Shown one piece after another: positions 44,715 through 53,302 of a stretch of 64,000 nt of DNA. Below the pieces are notes generated by a model, which did not search any database, was not told where the DNA came from, and saw only the letters and a program-made list of their open reading frames with translations. Position numbers and translations under genes: made by a program. Position 1 is the stretch's first letter. Every line of letters starts with the position of its first letter. Origin of the DNA: Streptococcus suis. GTDB lineage: Bacteria > Bacillota > Bacilli > Lactobacillales > Streptococcaceae. The stretch is from NCBI RefSeq assembly GCF_902702775.1, contig NZ_LR738724.1, positions 1,550,001-1,614,000 on the forward strand, read 5' to 3'.

Positions 44715-45851
44715 TCACATTTGCAAGTCCTTGACCATGTTGAGAAAGGCTGTTTGCTCTGCTATGACATCATCATTGTCTGATGAAATACCTGCGATAA
44801 AGTCTACCATTTCATCATTGGGCTGTTTGACCAATTGCCCCAAGGCCCAGATAGCCGTTGCCATGTGGACCGGATTTTGTTTTTTATCGATGATTTCTAG
44901 GAGTTTGGGAATAGCAGAGCGATCATTACTATTAGCCAAGGCTATGATGGCATTGCGCTGGAGAATATTTTTCCCTCGCCAAGAACCAGCAATCATACCA
45001 AATTTTTCCTTGAATTGCCCATTTGACAAGTCCAAGAAGGGAATCAGCTCAGGCTCGGCCAAATCAGGGTCGATCTCCACCACAGGTGGACTGGAAATTC
45101 CCTTGTTGTAAGGACAACAAATCTGGCAAATATCACAACCATAAATGACCGTCTTGATTTTCTTACGAAACTCCAAGTCCATCATACCCTTATCTTGTGT
45201 CTGAAAGGACAGACAACGGCGGGCGTTCATGGTCGTGTCACCTAACAAACAAGACGTCGGACAGGCTGCAACACAGCGATTACAGTCACCACAATCATAA
45301 TCTACAGGCTGATCTGGTTCGATGTCCAGGTTGGTCACTAATTCTCCTAGGAACATATAGGAACCAAATTCCTTAGAAATGACTAGCCCATTCTTCCCGA
45401 TAAAGCCAATTCCTGCACGACGAGCGACCGCTGTATCCACCAAAGCTCCTGTATCTACCATAGCCTTGTATTCCAAACCATCCGTCAATTTCTCAATTCC
45501 CCGTGCCAAACGCTCCATCTTATCTTGCAAGATATAGTGGTAATCAAGTCCCCATGAACTAGGGGTAATCTTTCCACGTTTGTATTGGGTCTTCTGCGGT
45601 TTGACAGGCAAATGTCTAGGATAAGCTACCGCGATAGAAATGATGGTTTTGGCAGATTCTAACGACAGTTTGGGACGGATACGTTCTTCAATGTTCTTAT
45701 GTTCAAATCCTGACGAACGCCCCTCTTCCTGACTAGCACGAAGTGATTTCTCCAAATAAGCAAAATCATCAGCCGTTGTAAAACCAATTTTTGAAATTCC
45801 TATTTCCTGAGATAATTTAATAATCTCTTCCTTAATATTCATTATATTCAT
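44715..45851 (-). CDS. queG: Epoxyqueuosine reductase
   Basis: A 378-residue cobalamin-dependent iron-sulfur enzyme for the last step of queuosine synthesis in tRNA. It has an N-terminal DUF1730 region (about 50-135) and two 4Fe-4S clusters in CGDCNRCVAACPTSC and CDICQICCPYNKG. A C-terminal HEAT-like repeat region (about 290-370) contains RNAIIALANSND. The start is either ATG 45851 or ATG 45842 (MNIMNIKEE); neither has a clear ribosome site. Co-directional with prfB downstream. Confidence 0.94.
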   Translation of the reverse strand: MNIMNIKEEIIKLSQEIGISKIGFTTADDFAYLEKSLRASQEEGRSSGFEHKNIEERIRPKLSLESAKTIISIAVAYPRHLPVKPQKTQYKRGKITPSSWGLDYHYILQDKMERLARGIEKLTDGLEYKAMVDTGALVDTAVARRAGIGFIGKNGLVISKEFGSYMFLGELVTNLDIEPDQPVDYDCGDCNRCVAACPTSCLLGDTTMNARRCLSFQTQDKGMMDLEFRKKIKTVIYGCDICQICCPYNKGISSPPVVEIDPDLAEPELIPFLDLSNGQFKEKFGMIAGSWRGKNILQRNAIIALANSNDRSAIPKLLEIIDKKQNPVHMATAIWALGQLVKQPNDEMVDFIAGISSDNDDVIAEQTAFLNMVKDLQM

Positions 45852-45882
45852 TTTAGCAAACCACAGACATATTTGGCAAGAC

Positions 45883-46371
45883 TTACAGAGTTAAATAAGT
45901 TATTAATATAACAAAAAACGTTAGCGCAAAACAAAAAATATTCATACGAACATAGGCCTTCTCCCGCCAAATACTGGTCAAGACATACATGACATTAATA
46001 CCGATTGCTCCCCCTAAGCCGTTAGCCAGTAAATCAGTTATATCTGCAACTCCAAGTAAAAGAAGATATTGCAGAACCTCAAAGCAGAGACTCACTAACA
46101 TAATCAAACGTAGATTAGCCACCCACGATGCCTTGCGAAATAGCATTTCCATATAAATACCAAAGGGAATAAAACTTACAATATTAAATAGAATTTCTGG
46201 AAAATCCAGCACTCCATCATAGACTGCTGTTCCTGCAAACGGAATTAAGTTTATACTAGCATAACCATAGCGTCCATATAAGATGCTCAAGTCCATCTTA
46301 AAGACAATCATCCAAGTAAGTAAAAGGAGATAGGCAAAAAATAAAAACATACTCATTTTCTTTGTCTGCAT
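45883..46371 (-). CDS. VanZ-family membrane protein
   Basis: A 162-residue membrane protein with about four helices. The stretch SINLIPFAGT, then ILFNIVSFIPFGIYMEML and CFEVLQ...DITDLLANGLGGAIG, matches the VanZ-like family. VanZ gives teicoplanin tolerance in enterococci, but most family members have no known role. ATG at 46371 after AGAGGAGA is preferred to the frame start at 46395. Confidence 0.88.
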   Translation of the reverse strand: MQTKKMSMFLFFAYLLLLTWMIVFKMDLSILYGRYGYASINLIPFAGTAVYDGVLDFPEILFNIVSFIPFGIYMEMLFRKASWVANLRLIMLVSLCFEVLQYLLLLGVADITDLLANGLGGAIGINVMYVLTSIWREKAYVRMNIFCFALTFFVILITYLTL

Positions 46372-46541
46372 AGAAATTCTCCTCTCAACTAGCATATTTT
46401 ATCATTATATCATAAATGCTGTTCCATAAAATGTCACTTCTGTGACAAAGCTCGTTCCATATTACAAGTACTTTACATCCTGCTAAAAAACAGAAAAGGA
46501 AGACAATACCAAGCCTCCCCTTATTCACAAAAATATCTTAC

Positions 46542-46958
46542 TTAAAATGTCTGATGGCTATGCTGAAAAGCCTTATATTGATGGATTTGTAGCATCAAAC
46601 GCTCAAAGTTCGCCTCCTTACATGCTCGCATGATTAAGAAGCAATCAATAAACTTCCACAAATAAAGTCCCAAAAATAACAAGAACCCAATCAAGATAAA
46701 TAGCGTAACAAAAGATACTGCAAAAGCAATCAGCTTGGCAAATCCCAATTCTTTATTCCCGACATAAAAACGGTCGACACCAAACTCACCGAAGAAAATA
46801 GCCAAAATAAGAGCGACAAGAGGGTGACGCATCTCAACCATCATAAGAACGTTTAAAGCCTCATCATCTAAATCTTCTAGTTCTTTTTGCAGAATGAATA
46901 ACTTATCAGATGGCAAATAACCGCTTTTACTTAAAATATAATTCTGAAGATAATTCAT
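46542..46958 (-). CDS. TM2-domain membrane protein
   Basis: A 138-residue protein. The central TM2 domain (about 42-105) has GEFGVDRFYVGNKELG between two hydrophobic segments. The N-terminal region is acidic (KELEDLDDEALNVL) and the C-terminal tail is His-rich and soluble. The function of bacterial TM2 proteins is mostly unknown. It is divergent from the small gene at 47092. Confidence 0.85.
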   Translation of the reverse strand: MNYLQNYILSKSGYLPSDKLFILQKELEDLDDEALNVLMMVEMRHPLVALILAIFFGEFGVDRFYVGNKELGFAKLIAFAVSFVTLFILIGFLLFLGLYLWKFIDCFLIMRACKEANFERLMLQIHQYKAFQHSHQTF

Positions 46959-47030
46959 ATAAACTCCTACCTCTTCAAAATTATAGCAGTTTCTTATTCT
47001 TCAAGCAAGCCTACAGGGGAAAACAGTGTC

Positions 47031-47066
47031 AGAAAACGTTTACATATTTTCTTTTTTTGCTATAAT
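47031..47066 (+). promoter_or_regulatory. Promoter with a perfect cre site upstream of a small orphan gene
   Basis: -35 TTTACA (47039-47044) and -10 TATAAT (47061-47066) with a 16-bp spacer. The reverse strand of 47031-47045, ATGTAAACGTTTTCT, fits the cre consensus WTGNAANCGNWNNCW at all 15 positions and overlaps the -35. CcpA binding here should repress transcription. Confidence 0.8.
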
Positions 47067-47091
47067 GAAACTAGATTACAAGGAGGTTCAT

Positions 47092-47301
47092 ATGAGAGTT
47101 ACTATTCATTATCCAAAACCTATCAAACAACTATCCTCCCAAAAACTTCCACTCCTGGTAGATGGAAAAATTGCTGGGACAGTTACTCAAGGTAAAATTC
47201 TAAGCTTACCAATCACACAATCATCTGTTACACTAAGCATTCGAGGGGATAAAAAATCAAGCATTCAAGTTAAAGACGGCGATAGGGTTCAAGTAATATA
47301 G
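47092..47301 (+). CDS. Small orphan protein under a cre-controlled promoter (69 residues)
   Basis: Starts MRVTIHYPKPIKQLS with an excellent AAGGAGG site seven bases upstream; the longer frame from 47026 starts before the promoter. The composition, with alternating hydrophobic and polar residues (VTLSIRGDKKSSIQVKDGDRVQV), suggests a small beta-rich soluble domain. No membrane helix or signal. I do not recognise the family. The stop codon TAG (47299-47301) lies within the first bases of the repeat element 47298-47401, so the native C-terminus may have been changed by that insertion. The perfect cre site suggests a link to carbon metabolism. Confidence 0.8.
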   Translation: MRVTIHYPKPIKQLSSQKLPLLVDGKIAGTVTQGKILSLPITQSSVTLSIRGDKKSSIQVKDGDRVQVI

Positions 47302-47401
47302 TCAAATGAATTAGCTTTCAGACAAGGAACTGAGTCGCAGGCTGTACTAGAGTACGGCAAGGCGAAAGTGACGATGTATCAAAGCTAATTCAAATGACTA
47401 T
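47298..47401. repeat. AGTC-ended mobile repeat, 104 bp (copy A)
   Basis: Terminal inverted repeats ATAGTCAAATGAATTAGCTT and ATAGTCATTTGAATTAGCTT (other strand). The core contains GAGTCGCAGGCTGTACTAGA and GTACGGCAAGGCGA, the latter matching the start of the BOX-PCR primer sequence known from pneumococcal boxA. It overlaps the stop codon of the gene at 47092 and the start of the one at 47400. Confidence 0.85.
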
Positions 47402-47585
47402 GGAAAACAGTAAGTACTTCACCCTCTACTATTTCAGCTTGGCTATCCTTCCAATTGTCATCTTTTTCCAATTTTCTACGATGATAAAGATAATCCTACT
47501 TGCTACATCTCTAATCTTTACATTTTGGGGACAAGGAATCTTCCCAAAATACATTATCAGTACAGAAAAAAGCTCAGACCACTAA
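47400..47585 (+). CDS. Small two-helix membrane protein, start disturbed by a repeat
   Basis: A 61-residue protein with two hydrophobic segments (YFSLAILPIVIFFQF and IKIILLATSLIFTFW) and a short polar tail. Not recognised. No ribosome site is visible because the repeat element ends at 47401, inside the start codon at 47400; ATG at 47394 is an alternative. It may be a 5'-truncated remnant or be translated from read-through. Its stop lies inside a terminator. Confidence 0.5.
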   Translation: MENSKYFTLYYFSLAILPIVIFFQFSTMIKIILLATSLIFTFWGQGIFPKYIISTEKSSDH

Positions 47586-47598
47586 ATCTGAGCTTTTT
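47566..47598 (+). terminator. Terminator over the end of the small membrane-protein gene
   Basis: AAAAAGCTCAGA (47567-47578) and TCTGAGCTTTTT (47587-47598) form a 12-bp stem with an 8-base loop and T run. It contains the stop codon of the preceding gene. Confidence 0.88.
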
Positions 47599-47606
47599 CA
47601 AATGAT

Positions 47607-47709
47607 ATAGTCTTCAGTTTGCTTTTAGTACCAGGTAACGAGTCGCAGGCTGTACTGAAGTACGGCAAGGCGAGTTAACGAAGTAATAAAAGATAAACTG
47701 AATAACTAT
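47607..47709. repeat. AGTC-ended mobile repeat, 103 bp (copy B)
   Basis: Ends ATAGTCTTCAGTTTGCTTTT and ATAGTTATTCAGTTTATCTT (other strand). Core GAGTCGCAGGCTGTACTGAA, TACGGCAAGGCGAGTTAACG. The right end runs straight into ATATTAGA, which holds the stop codon of the P-type ATPase gene. Copy C ends in the same way at tpiA. Confidence 0.85.
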
Positions 47710-47710
47710 A

Positions 47711-50395
47711 TTAGATAGCTTTTTCATCCAAGCCCAACTTACGTTGTACAAATTTAACAATTTCTACAACAACAACCATGAGACCTGAACCAATTACCGT
47801 TACCATCCATTGAGTTGGTGTCAAGATTGAAACCTTGAAGAAGGTATTGAATCCTGGAATCACAACAGTTGCCATCAAGAGCAAGAAGGCAGCTACGATA
47901 GACCAGTTAAAGAGTTTGTTCTTGAATGGACCAACGGTAAAGATAGATTGGTAAACAGACTTAACGTTGAAGGCATGTACCAACTGAATCAATCCAAGAG
48001 TAACATAGGCCATTGTCAAGGCATCTGCATGGATTTCTTCATAAGTACTGTGTTCTGGGTAAAGCAGTGCAAAACCATAGACACCAAGTACCAATGCTGT
48101 TTGTAGAATACCCTGATAGACAATAGAGCTCAAGACACCACCTGAGAAGAAGCTTGAGTTACGACCACGAGGTTTGTGCTGCATAACACCTGGTTCAGCA
48201 GGTTCAACACCAAGGGCAATCGCTGGAAGTGTATCTGTTACCAAGTTAATCCAAAGAAGATGAACTGGCTCCAATACGTCCCAACCAAAGAGGGTAGCAA
48301 GGAAGATACACAATACTTCAGCAGTGTTAGCTGACAAGAGATACTGGATAGTTTTTTGGATGTTTGAGAAGACCTTACGTCCTTCTTCTACCGCTACGAT
48401 AATAGTCGCAAAGTTGTCATCTGCAAGGACCATATCAGAGGCACCTTTAGATACTTCCGTACCTGTAATCCCCATACCGATACCAATGTCGGCAGTCTTA
48501 AGTGATGGTGCATCGTTAACACCGTCACCAGTCATGGCAACAACCTTACCATCATTTTGCCAAGCCTTAACAATACGAACCTTGTGTTCTGGAGATACAC
48601 GAGCATATACAGAATATTGCTTGAAGACTTTCTGGAACTCTTCATCCGTCAATTCGTTGAGCTCTGCACCTGTAAATACATGGTCTTCTGTATCGTTTGG
48701 ATCGATGATACCAAGACGTTTTGCAATTGCCTCAGCTGTATCTTGGTGGTCACCTGTAATCATAATTGGACGGATACCAGCTTCCTTAGCGACACGAACA
48801 GCTTCTGCTGCTTCAGGACGCTCAGGGTCAATCATACCAACCAAACCTGAGAAGATAAGGTCGTTTTCAACAATGTCAGATTCCAATTCAGGAATAGCAT
48901 CCACATACTTGTATGCCATCATCAAGACACGAAGGGCTTGTTTAGCCAACTCTTTGTTAGTTGCAAGAATAGCTTGTTTATCCGCATCGGTAATCGGACG
49001 GATTGTACCGTTTTCTTCAATTTGCGTTACACGTTTGAGCAATTGGTCTGGAGCACCTTTAACAGCTACGAAGAAGTTTCCAGCAGCTTGTTGGTGAACG
49101 GTTGACATCAATTTACGTGTTGAATCAAATGGCAATTCAGCTACACGAGGCTCAGATACCAAGACTTCACGAACGTCAAAGTTTTGATCCAAACCAAATT
49201 GAACAAGTGCCGTTTCAGTTGGGTCACCAATCAATTTACCAGTTGGGTCAACTTTTGTATCGTTGGCAAAGTTCATAACACGAAGCGTTGTATTGCTTGC
49301 ATCCAAAGCTTCTTTAGCATCCACCAACTGACCGTTTGTATAAACTTTTTCAACAGTCATCTGGTTCATAGTCAAAGTACCAGTCTTATCTGATGCGATG
49401 ATTTCAGTTGAACCAAGTGTTTCAACAGCAGGCAACTTACGGATGATCGAGTTACGCTTAGCCAAGACCTGTGTACCAAGCGAAAGAACCACTGTAACAA
49501 TAGCTGGCAAACCTTCAGGAATGGCCGCAACTGCAAGAGCTACAGAAGTCATAAGAGCAGGTAAGATACCTTCTCCACGTACAAATACCGAAACAGCCAT
49601 CGTTACCGCAGCAATTACAAGAACTGCATAAGTCAAGACTTTTGATAACTGGTGCAAGTTTTGTTTCAATGGTGTATCAGTCTCATCAGCATTGGCAAGC
49701 ATACCAGCAATATGACCAACTTCAGTGTACATACCTGTATTTGTAACCACACCAAGACCACGACCGTAAGTAACGTTTGAGTTTTGGTAAGCCATGTTGA
49801 CACGGTCACCAATCGGTGCATCTTCAGCCAAAACTGCTGACAAATCTTTATCAACTGGTACAGACTCACCTGTAAGAGCTGCCTCTTCGATTTTAAGGGA
49901 GTTAGCTTCCAACAAACGCATATCGGCAGGAACAACATCACCTGCTTCAAGCAAGACGATGTCACCTGGTACCAAGTCTTTAGAATCAACCTCGACTACA
50001 TGATTGTCACGAAGCGCACGCGCAACTGGGCTTGACATGTTTTTTAGCGCCTCAATGGCTGCCTCAGCTTGCCCTTCTTGATAAACACCAAAGGCAGCGT
50101 TCAAGATAACCACGGCCAAGATGATAATGGCATCTGTCAAACCGTGTGAACCTTCTGTAATCACCGTCAAGATTGCTGCTGCAATCAAGATAATGATCAT
50201 CAAGTCCTTAAACTGATCCAAGAATTTAGCTAAGAGTGTACGTTTTTCACCCTCATCCAATTCGTTACGACCGTAGTCTGCTAGACGTTTGCTTGCCTCA
50301 TCACTAGACAAACCGTCTAAAGAAGACCCCATGCTTGACAATACTTGCTCTTCGCTCTGTGTATAAAACAAATCGCGTTTTTGTTCTTTTGACAA
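47711..50395 (-). CDS. P-type cation ATPase, PMR/SERCA type (Ca2+/Mn2+ export, CaxP/MgtA-like)
   Basis: An 894-residue P2A-type ATPase. The actuator loop has TGESVPV, the M4 ion-binding motif is AAIPEGLPA, the phosphorylation motif is SDKTGTLT, and the hinge is MTGDGVNDAPSLK. The M5/M6 region (NTAEVLCIF, LWINLVTDTLPA) carries further ion ligands. About ten helices. The start is TTG at 50393-50395, preceded by AGAAGGAGAAGG. A yybP-ykoY riboswitch precedes the gene, so the pump is probably induced by manganese and exports Mn2+ or Ca2+, as the pneumococcal homologue does. Gene names differ between species, so none is given. Confidence 0.92.
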   Translation of the reverse strand: MSKEQKRDLFYTQSEEQVLSSMGSSLDGLSSDEASKRLADYGRNELDEGEKRTLLAKFLDQFKDLMIIILIAAAILTVITEGSHGLTDAIIILAVVILNAAFGVYQEGQAEAAIEALKNMSSPVARALRDNHVVEVDSKDLVPGDIVLLEAGDVVPADMRLLEANSLKIEEAALTGESVPVDKDLSAVLAEDAPIGDRVNMAYQNSNVTYGRGLGVVTNTGMYTEVGHIAGMLANADETDTPLKQNLHQLSKVLTYAVLVIAAVTMAVSVFVRGEGILPALMTSVALAVAAIPEGLPAIVTVVLSLGTQVLAKRNSIIRKLPAVETLGSTEIIASDKTGTLTMNQMTVEKVYTNGQLVDAKEALDASNTTLRVMNFANDTKVDPTGKLIGDPTETALVQFGLDQNFDVREVLVSEPRVAELPFDSTRKLMSTVHQQAAGNFFVAVKGAPDQLLKRVTQIEENGTIRPITDADKQAILATNKELAKQALRVLMMAYKYVDAIPELESDIVENDLIFSGLVGMIDPERPEAAEAVRVAKEAGIRPIMITGDHQDTAEAIAKRLGIIDPNDTEDHVFTGAELNELTDEEFQKVFKQYSVYARVSPEHKVRIVKAWQNDGKVVAMTGDGVNDAPSLKTADIGIGMGITGTEVSKGASDMVLADDNFATIIVAVEEGRKVFSNIQKTIQYLLSANTAEVLCIFLATLFGWDVLEPVHLLWINLVTDTLPAIALGVEPAEPGVMQHKPRGRNSSFFSGGVLSSIVYQGILQTALVLGVYGFALLYPEHSTYEEIHADALTMAYVTLGLIQLVHAFNVKSVYQSIFTVGPFKNKLFNWSIVAAFLLLMATVVIPGFNTFFKVSILTPTQWMVTVIGSGLMVVVVEIVKFVQRKLGLDEKAI

Positions 50396-50411
50396 TTTCC
50401 TTCTCCTTCTC

Positions 50412-50546
50412 GGTCTCTTTTTTACCTAACAAATAAAAAAGAGACCTGTCTTATTAAAACAAGTCTCGCTATTTAATATATTGCCGGAAACAAGTCGGAT
50501 TGACGACAATATCACGGAATTTTCCGCTAGCTACTCCCTCGATTTG
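50412..50546 (-). ncRNA. yybP-ykoY manganese riboswitch with competing hairpins
   Basis: The leader contains the conserved GAGGGAGTAG (50540-50531), the loop region TTGTCGTCAATCCGACTTG, CCGGCAATAT, and the 3' aptamer strand AGCGAGAC. A terminator follows: GAGACTTGT pairs with ACAGGTCTC (50467-50441), then six T. A rival 12-bp perfect hairpin, GGTCTCTTTTTT with AAAAAAGAGACC (50446-50412), uses the 3' arm and T run of the terminator, so the two cannot form together. Promoter: -35 TTGAAT (50580-50575) and -10 TATAAT (50558-50553), spacer 16. Confidence 0.88.
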
Positions 50547-50604
50547 TTAACTATTATATCAAAAATCCCGAGAAATTCAAGAATATTTTTCTGGAAATAA
50601 GAGA

Positions 50605-50991
50605 TTATTTCCACGAGATTTCCAAATCATAGGAAGCAAAAACTTGCTGGTTCTCCAATCCCTTTAATTCATATTGCAACTGGACACTTTGATCCGAACG
50701 GTTTAATTGGTAACGTTTTGTATCGGTCACAAAATGCTGGATTCCTAACGGTGTAGGAATGGTCACAATAGCTTCTTTACCAGAAATAAATCGCATAATA
50801 GACTTCGGAGTGGAAAAGCGTGTCATCACTAACTCTTCTTCGTCACATTTTATGACAACTTTTTCAGCTTCATCGTTACTATAAATGAGATAGAGAGTGC
50901 CATCTTTTTCCTTAACTTCCACTTGAAATTGCTGATCCACTACCTCAATCTGCCCATCCAAATCAATTTCATTTCGTAAATGAATATCCAT
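50605..50991 (-). CDS. DUF1934 beta-barrel protein (YwiB-like)
   Basis: A 128-residue soluble protein, beta-rich by its alternating pattern, with the layout of the DUF1934/YwiB calycin-like family (MRFISGKEAIVTIPTPLGIQ; LQYELKGL...ASYDLEISWK). The function is unknown. It starts 12 bp after the stop of the TSUP exporter gene and is probably in its operon. No signal peptide. Confidence 0.75.
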   Translation of the reverse strand: MDIHLRNEIDLDGQIEVVDQQFQVEVKEKDGTLYLIYSNDEAEKVVIKCDEEELVMTRFSTPKSIMRFISGKEAIVTIPTPLGIQHFVTDTKRYQLNRSDQSVQLQYELKGLENQQVFASYDLEISWK

Positions 50992-51002
50992 AGATCCTCC
51001 TA

Positions 51003-51890
51003 CTATTTTTTAATCCTAGCAACAAAGGAAGAACGAAGCAGAGTAAAGCCTGTATACGCTGCAATGAAGACTACCAAAATTTTTAAATTATTAATATCCA
51101 AATTTGATAAGAAGAAAGCGGCTGTCAAAACACCCAGCACCCCACCGACAATGATTCCTGGAACTCCTGGCCAGTTTACTCGTCCTGATTGGATAAACTG
51201 CTTGGCACCTGCTGTCATAATCATAGCAGCATTCAACATCATGACCGGAAGAGCAACCGCTGGACTAATTCCCATCAATGAGAAGAAGATTAACTCAGGA
51301 GCATAGTTACCCAGCCCCATACTCATCAGCATTCCCACCATAAAATCAAAGGCAATACCAACAGCCAGTTTCCAACCAGTTAAGCCCTTTACTTCATTGG
51401 TAAGATCTGCGCCAGGGTTAGTAATCATGCGATAGACCATGAAACAGGCTGCAATAATTAGCAAAATCCCAAGAATTCGTTGAACTTTCTTTGTATCCCA
51501 TTTTTGAGTTACCTTGGCACCAACAAAGGCACCCGTAAATGCCGCTACTGCCATAGCAATCAGAGTGACCATGTCAACCTCAACTATCGTAATAAACAAT
51601 AGCGCCTCTACTAAGACTGGTATGATGTGCGCCGTTGTCATGGTCGCAGGAATTTTACGATCGTCTTCCACCAACTTTGTCAGTTTAAACATAGTGGTTG
51701 TCGTTGCAAAGGTTCCAATCCCCAAGGTGTCTAGCAAATCAGTAACATAACCGATACCAAATCCTGTCCAAAATTTCTCTTTTAGAGAAATATCGTGCTT
51801 TTTAGCATAGGATAGAATTGTGTAAAGCATCCAAAGAATCAGGGCTATAATAAAGACCTGAATAGTTAATAAGATAATTTGATTATTCAT
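51003..51890 (-). CDS. TSUP (TauE/SafE) family anion exporter
   Basis: A 295-residue membrane protein with about eight hydrophobic helices in two repeated halves. The glycine-rich pieces GIGYVTDLLDTLGIGTFATT and MLMSMGLGNYAPELIF occupy matching places in the two halves, as in TauE/SafE (DUF81) proteins, which move sulfite, sulfoacetate or similar anions. The specific substrate is unknown. It lies upstream of the DUF1934 gene and is divergent from the HD hydrolase. Confidence 0.85.
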   Translation of the reverse strand: MNNQIILLTIQVFIIALILWMLYTILSYAKKHDISLKEKFWTGFGIGYVTDLLDTLGIGTFATTTTMFKLTKLVEDDRKIPATMTTAHIIPVLVEALLFITIVEVDMVTLIAMAVAAFTGAFVGAKVTQKWDTKKVQRILGILLIIAACFMVYRMITNPGADLTNEVKGLTGWKLAVGIAFDFMVGMLMSMGLGNYAPELIFFSLMGISPAVALPVMMLNAAMIMTAGAKQFIQSGRVNWPGVPGIIVGGVLGVLTAAFFLSNLDINNLKILVVFIAAYTGFTLLRSSFVARIKK

Positions 51891-51988
51891 TTCTCCATTA
51901 TACCAAAAGATTCCTTTGGATACATAGCAATATCCTTGTGTTTTAGAAAAATCAGGAATTTATCTCCCTTTTTTGTTATAATAAAACT

Positions 51989-53302
51989 ATGATAGAAAAA
52001 GTATTTCGCGATCCAGTTCATAACTATGTACATGTTGATCATGAGCTGATTTATAAACTTATCAATACAAAAGAATTTCAGCGACTACGCCGCATCAAGC
52101 AACTAGGGACTACTTCCTATACCTTCCATGGTGGCGAGCATAGCCGCTTTTCGCACTGCCTTGGCGCCTACGAAATCGCCAGACGGATTACTCAAAAATT
52201 TGAAGACAAGTATCCACAAATATGGGATACAAATGAGTCCCTACTGACCATGGTTGCTGCGCTACTCCATGATGTTGGACACGGAGCCTATTCTCATACC
52301 TTCGAGCGTCTATTTGATACAGACCATGAGGAAATGACCTGTGCTATTATTACTAGTCCAGAAACGGAAATCAATGCTCTGTTGAAACAAGTTTCGCCTG
52401 AGTTTCCAGACAAGGTTGCTAGTGTTATCAAACACACCTATCCAAATAAACAGGTCGTTCAACTCATTTCGAGCCAGATTGATGTTGACCGGATGGATTA
52501 TCTATTACGAGATTCCTACTTCACAGGAGCGAACTATGGTGAATTTGACCTAACTAGGATATTACGTGTCATTCGCCCGACAGAAAATGGAATCGCCTTC
52601 AAAGAATCTGGTATGCATGCAGTAGAAGACTACGTTCTCAGCCGCTACCAGATGTACATGCAAGTCTATTTTCATCCAGCAAGCCGCTCTATGGAAGTAC
52701 TATTGCAGAATTTACTCAATCGTGCCAAACTACTATATACTAGTGAACAGGAGTTTTTTGTACGAACTTCACCTCGGCTATTACCTTTTTTTGAGCATCG
52801 TATCCGTCTAACCGACTACCTCAGTCTGGATGATGGAGTTATGAATACTTACTTTCAATCATGGATAGATGGACCAGATCATATTTTATCTGACTTAGCC
52901 CAGCGCTATATCAATAGGAAAGTGCTCAAATCCATCACTTTCAAGGCCGAAGAAGAGGAAGCTTTGGACCGCCTGCGTAGCCTGGTCGCAGATGTCGGGT
53001 TTGACCCAGAATACTATACTGCTATTCACCACAACTTCGATTTGCCGTATGACATTTACCGTCCGAATGCAGAAAAGAAACGGACTCAAATTGAGATTTA
53101 TCGCAAAGATGAAACCTTGGTAGAACTATCCTCTCTATCACCAATTGTTCACTCCCTATCAGGCACAATCCACGGCGATAGCCGTTTCTATTTCCCAAAA
53201 GAAATGTTAGAAGAAACAGGGATTTTCGCACCTCAAATAGCTGATTTTAACAGCCATATACATAACGATCATTTTATAATTGGAGAATCAAATGAGCATT
53301 AA
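51989..53302 (+). CDS. HD-domain phosphohydrolase (YwfO/dNTPase-like)
   Basis: A 437-residue hydrolase. The HD metal site is spread over HSRFSHCLGAYEIARR, LLHDVGHGAYSHTFE and SQIDVDRMDYLLRDS. This pattern is shared by dNTP triphosphohydrolases and the YwfO group of Firmicutes. The likely substrate is nucleotide triphosphates. It overlaps the following HAD gene by 11 bp, so the two are co-translated. Confidence 0.9.
   Translation: MIEKVFRDPVHNYVHVDHELIYKLINTKEFQRLRRIKQLGTTSYTFHGGEHSRFSHCLGAYEIARRITQKFEDKYPQIWDTNESLLTMVAALLHDVGHGAYSHTFERLFDTDHEEMTCAIITSPETEINALLKQVSPEFPDKVASVIKHTYPNKQVVQLISSQIDVDRMDYLLRDSYFTGANYGEFDLTRILRVIRPTENGIAFKESGMHAVEDYVLSRYQMYMQVYFHPASRSMEVLLQNLLNRAKLLYTSEQEFFVRTSPRLLPFFEHRIRLTDYLSLDDGVMNTYFQSWIDGPDHILSDLAQRYINRKVLKSITFKAEEEEALDRLRSLVADVGFDPEYYTAIHHNFDLPYDIYRPNAEKKRTQIEIYRKDETLVELSSLSPIVHSLSGTIHGDSRFYFPKEMLEETGIFAPQIADFNSHIHNDHFIIGESNEH

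Noticed and set aside
48324..49097. A 257-codon + strand frame
   Set aside because: Antisense to the P-type ATPase catalytic domain, a common result of codon bias on the real strand.
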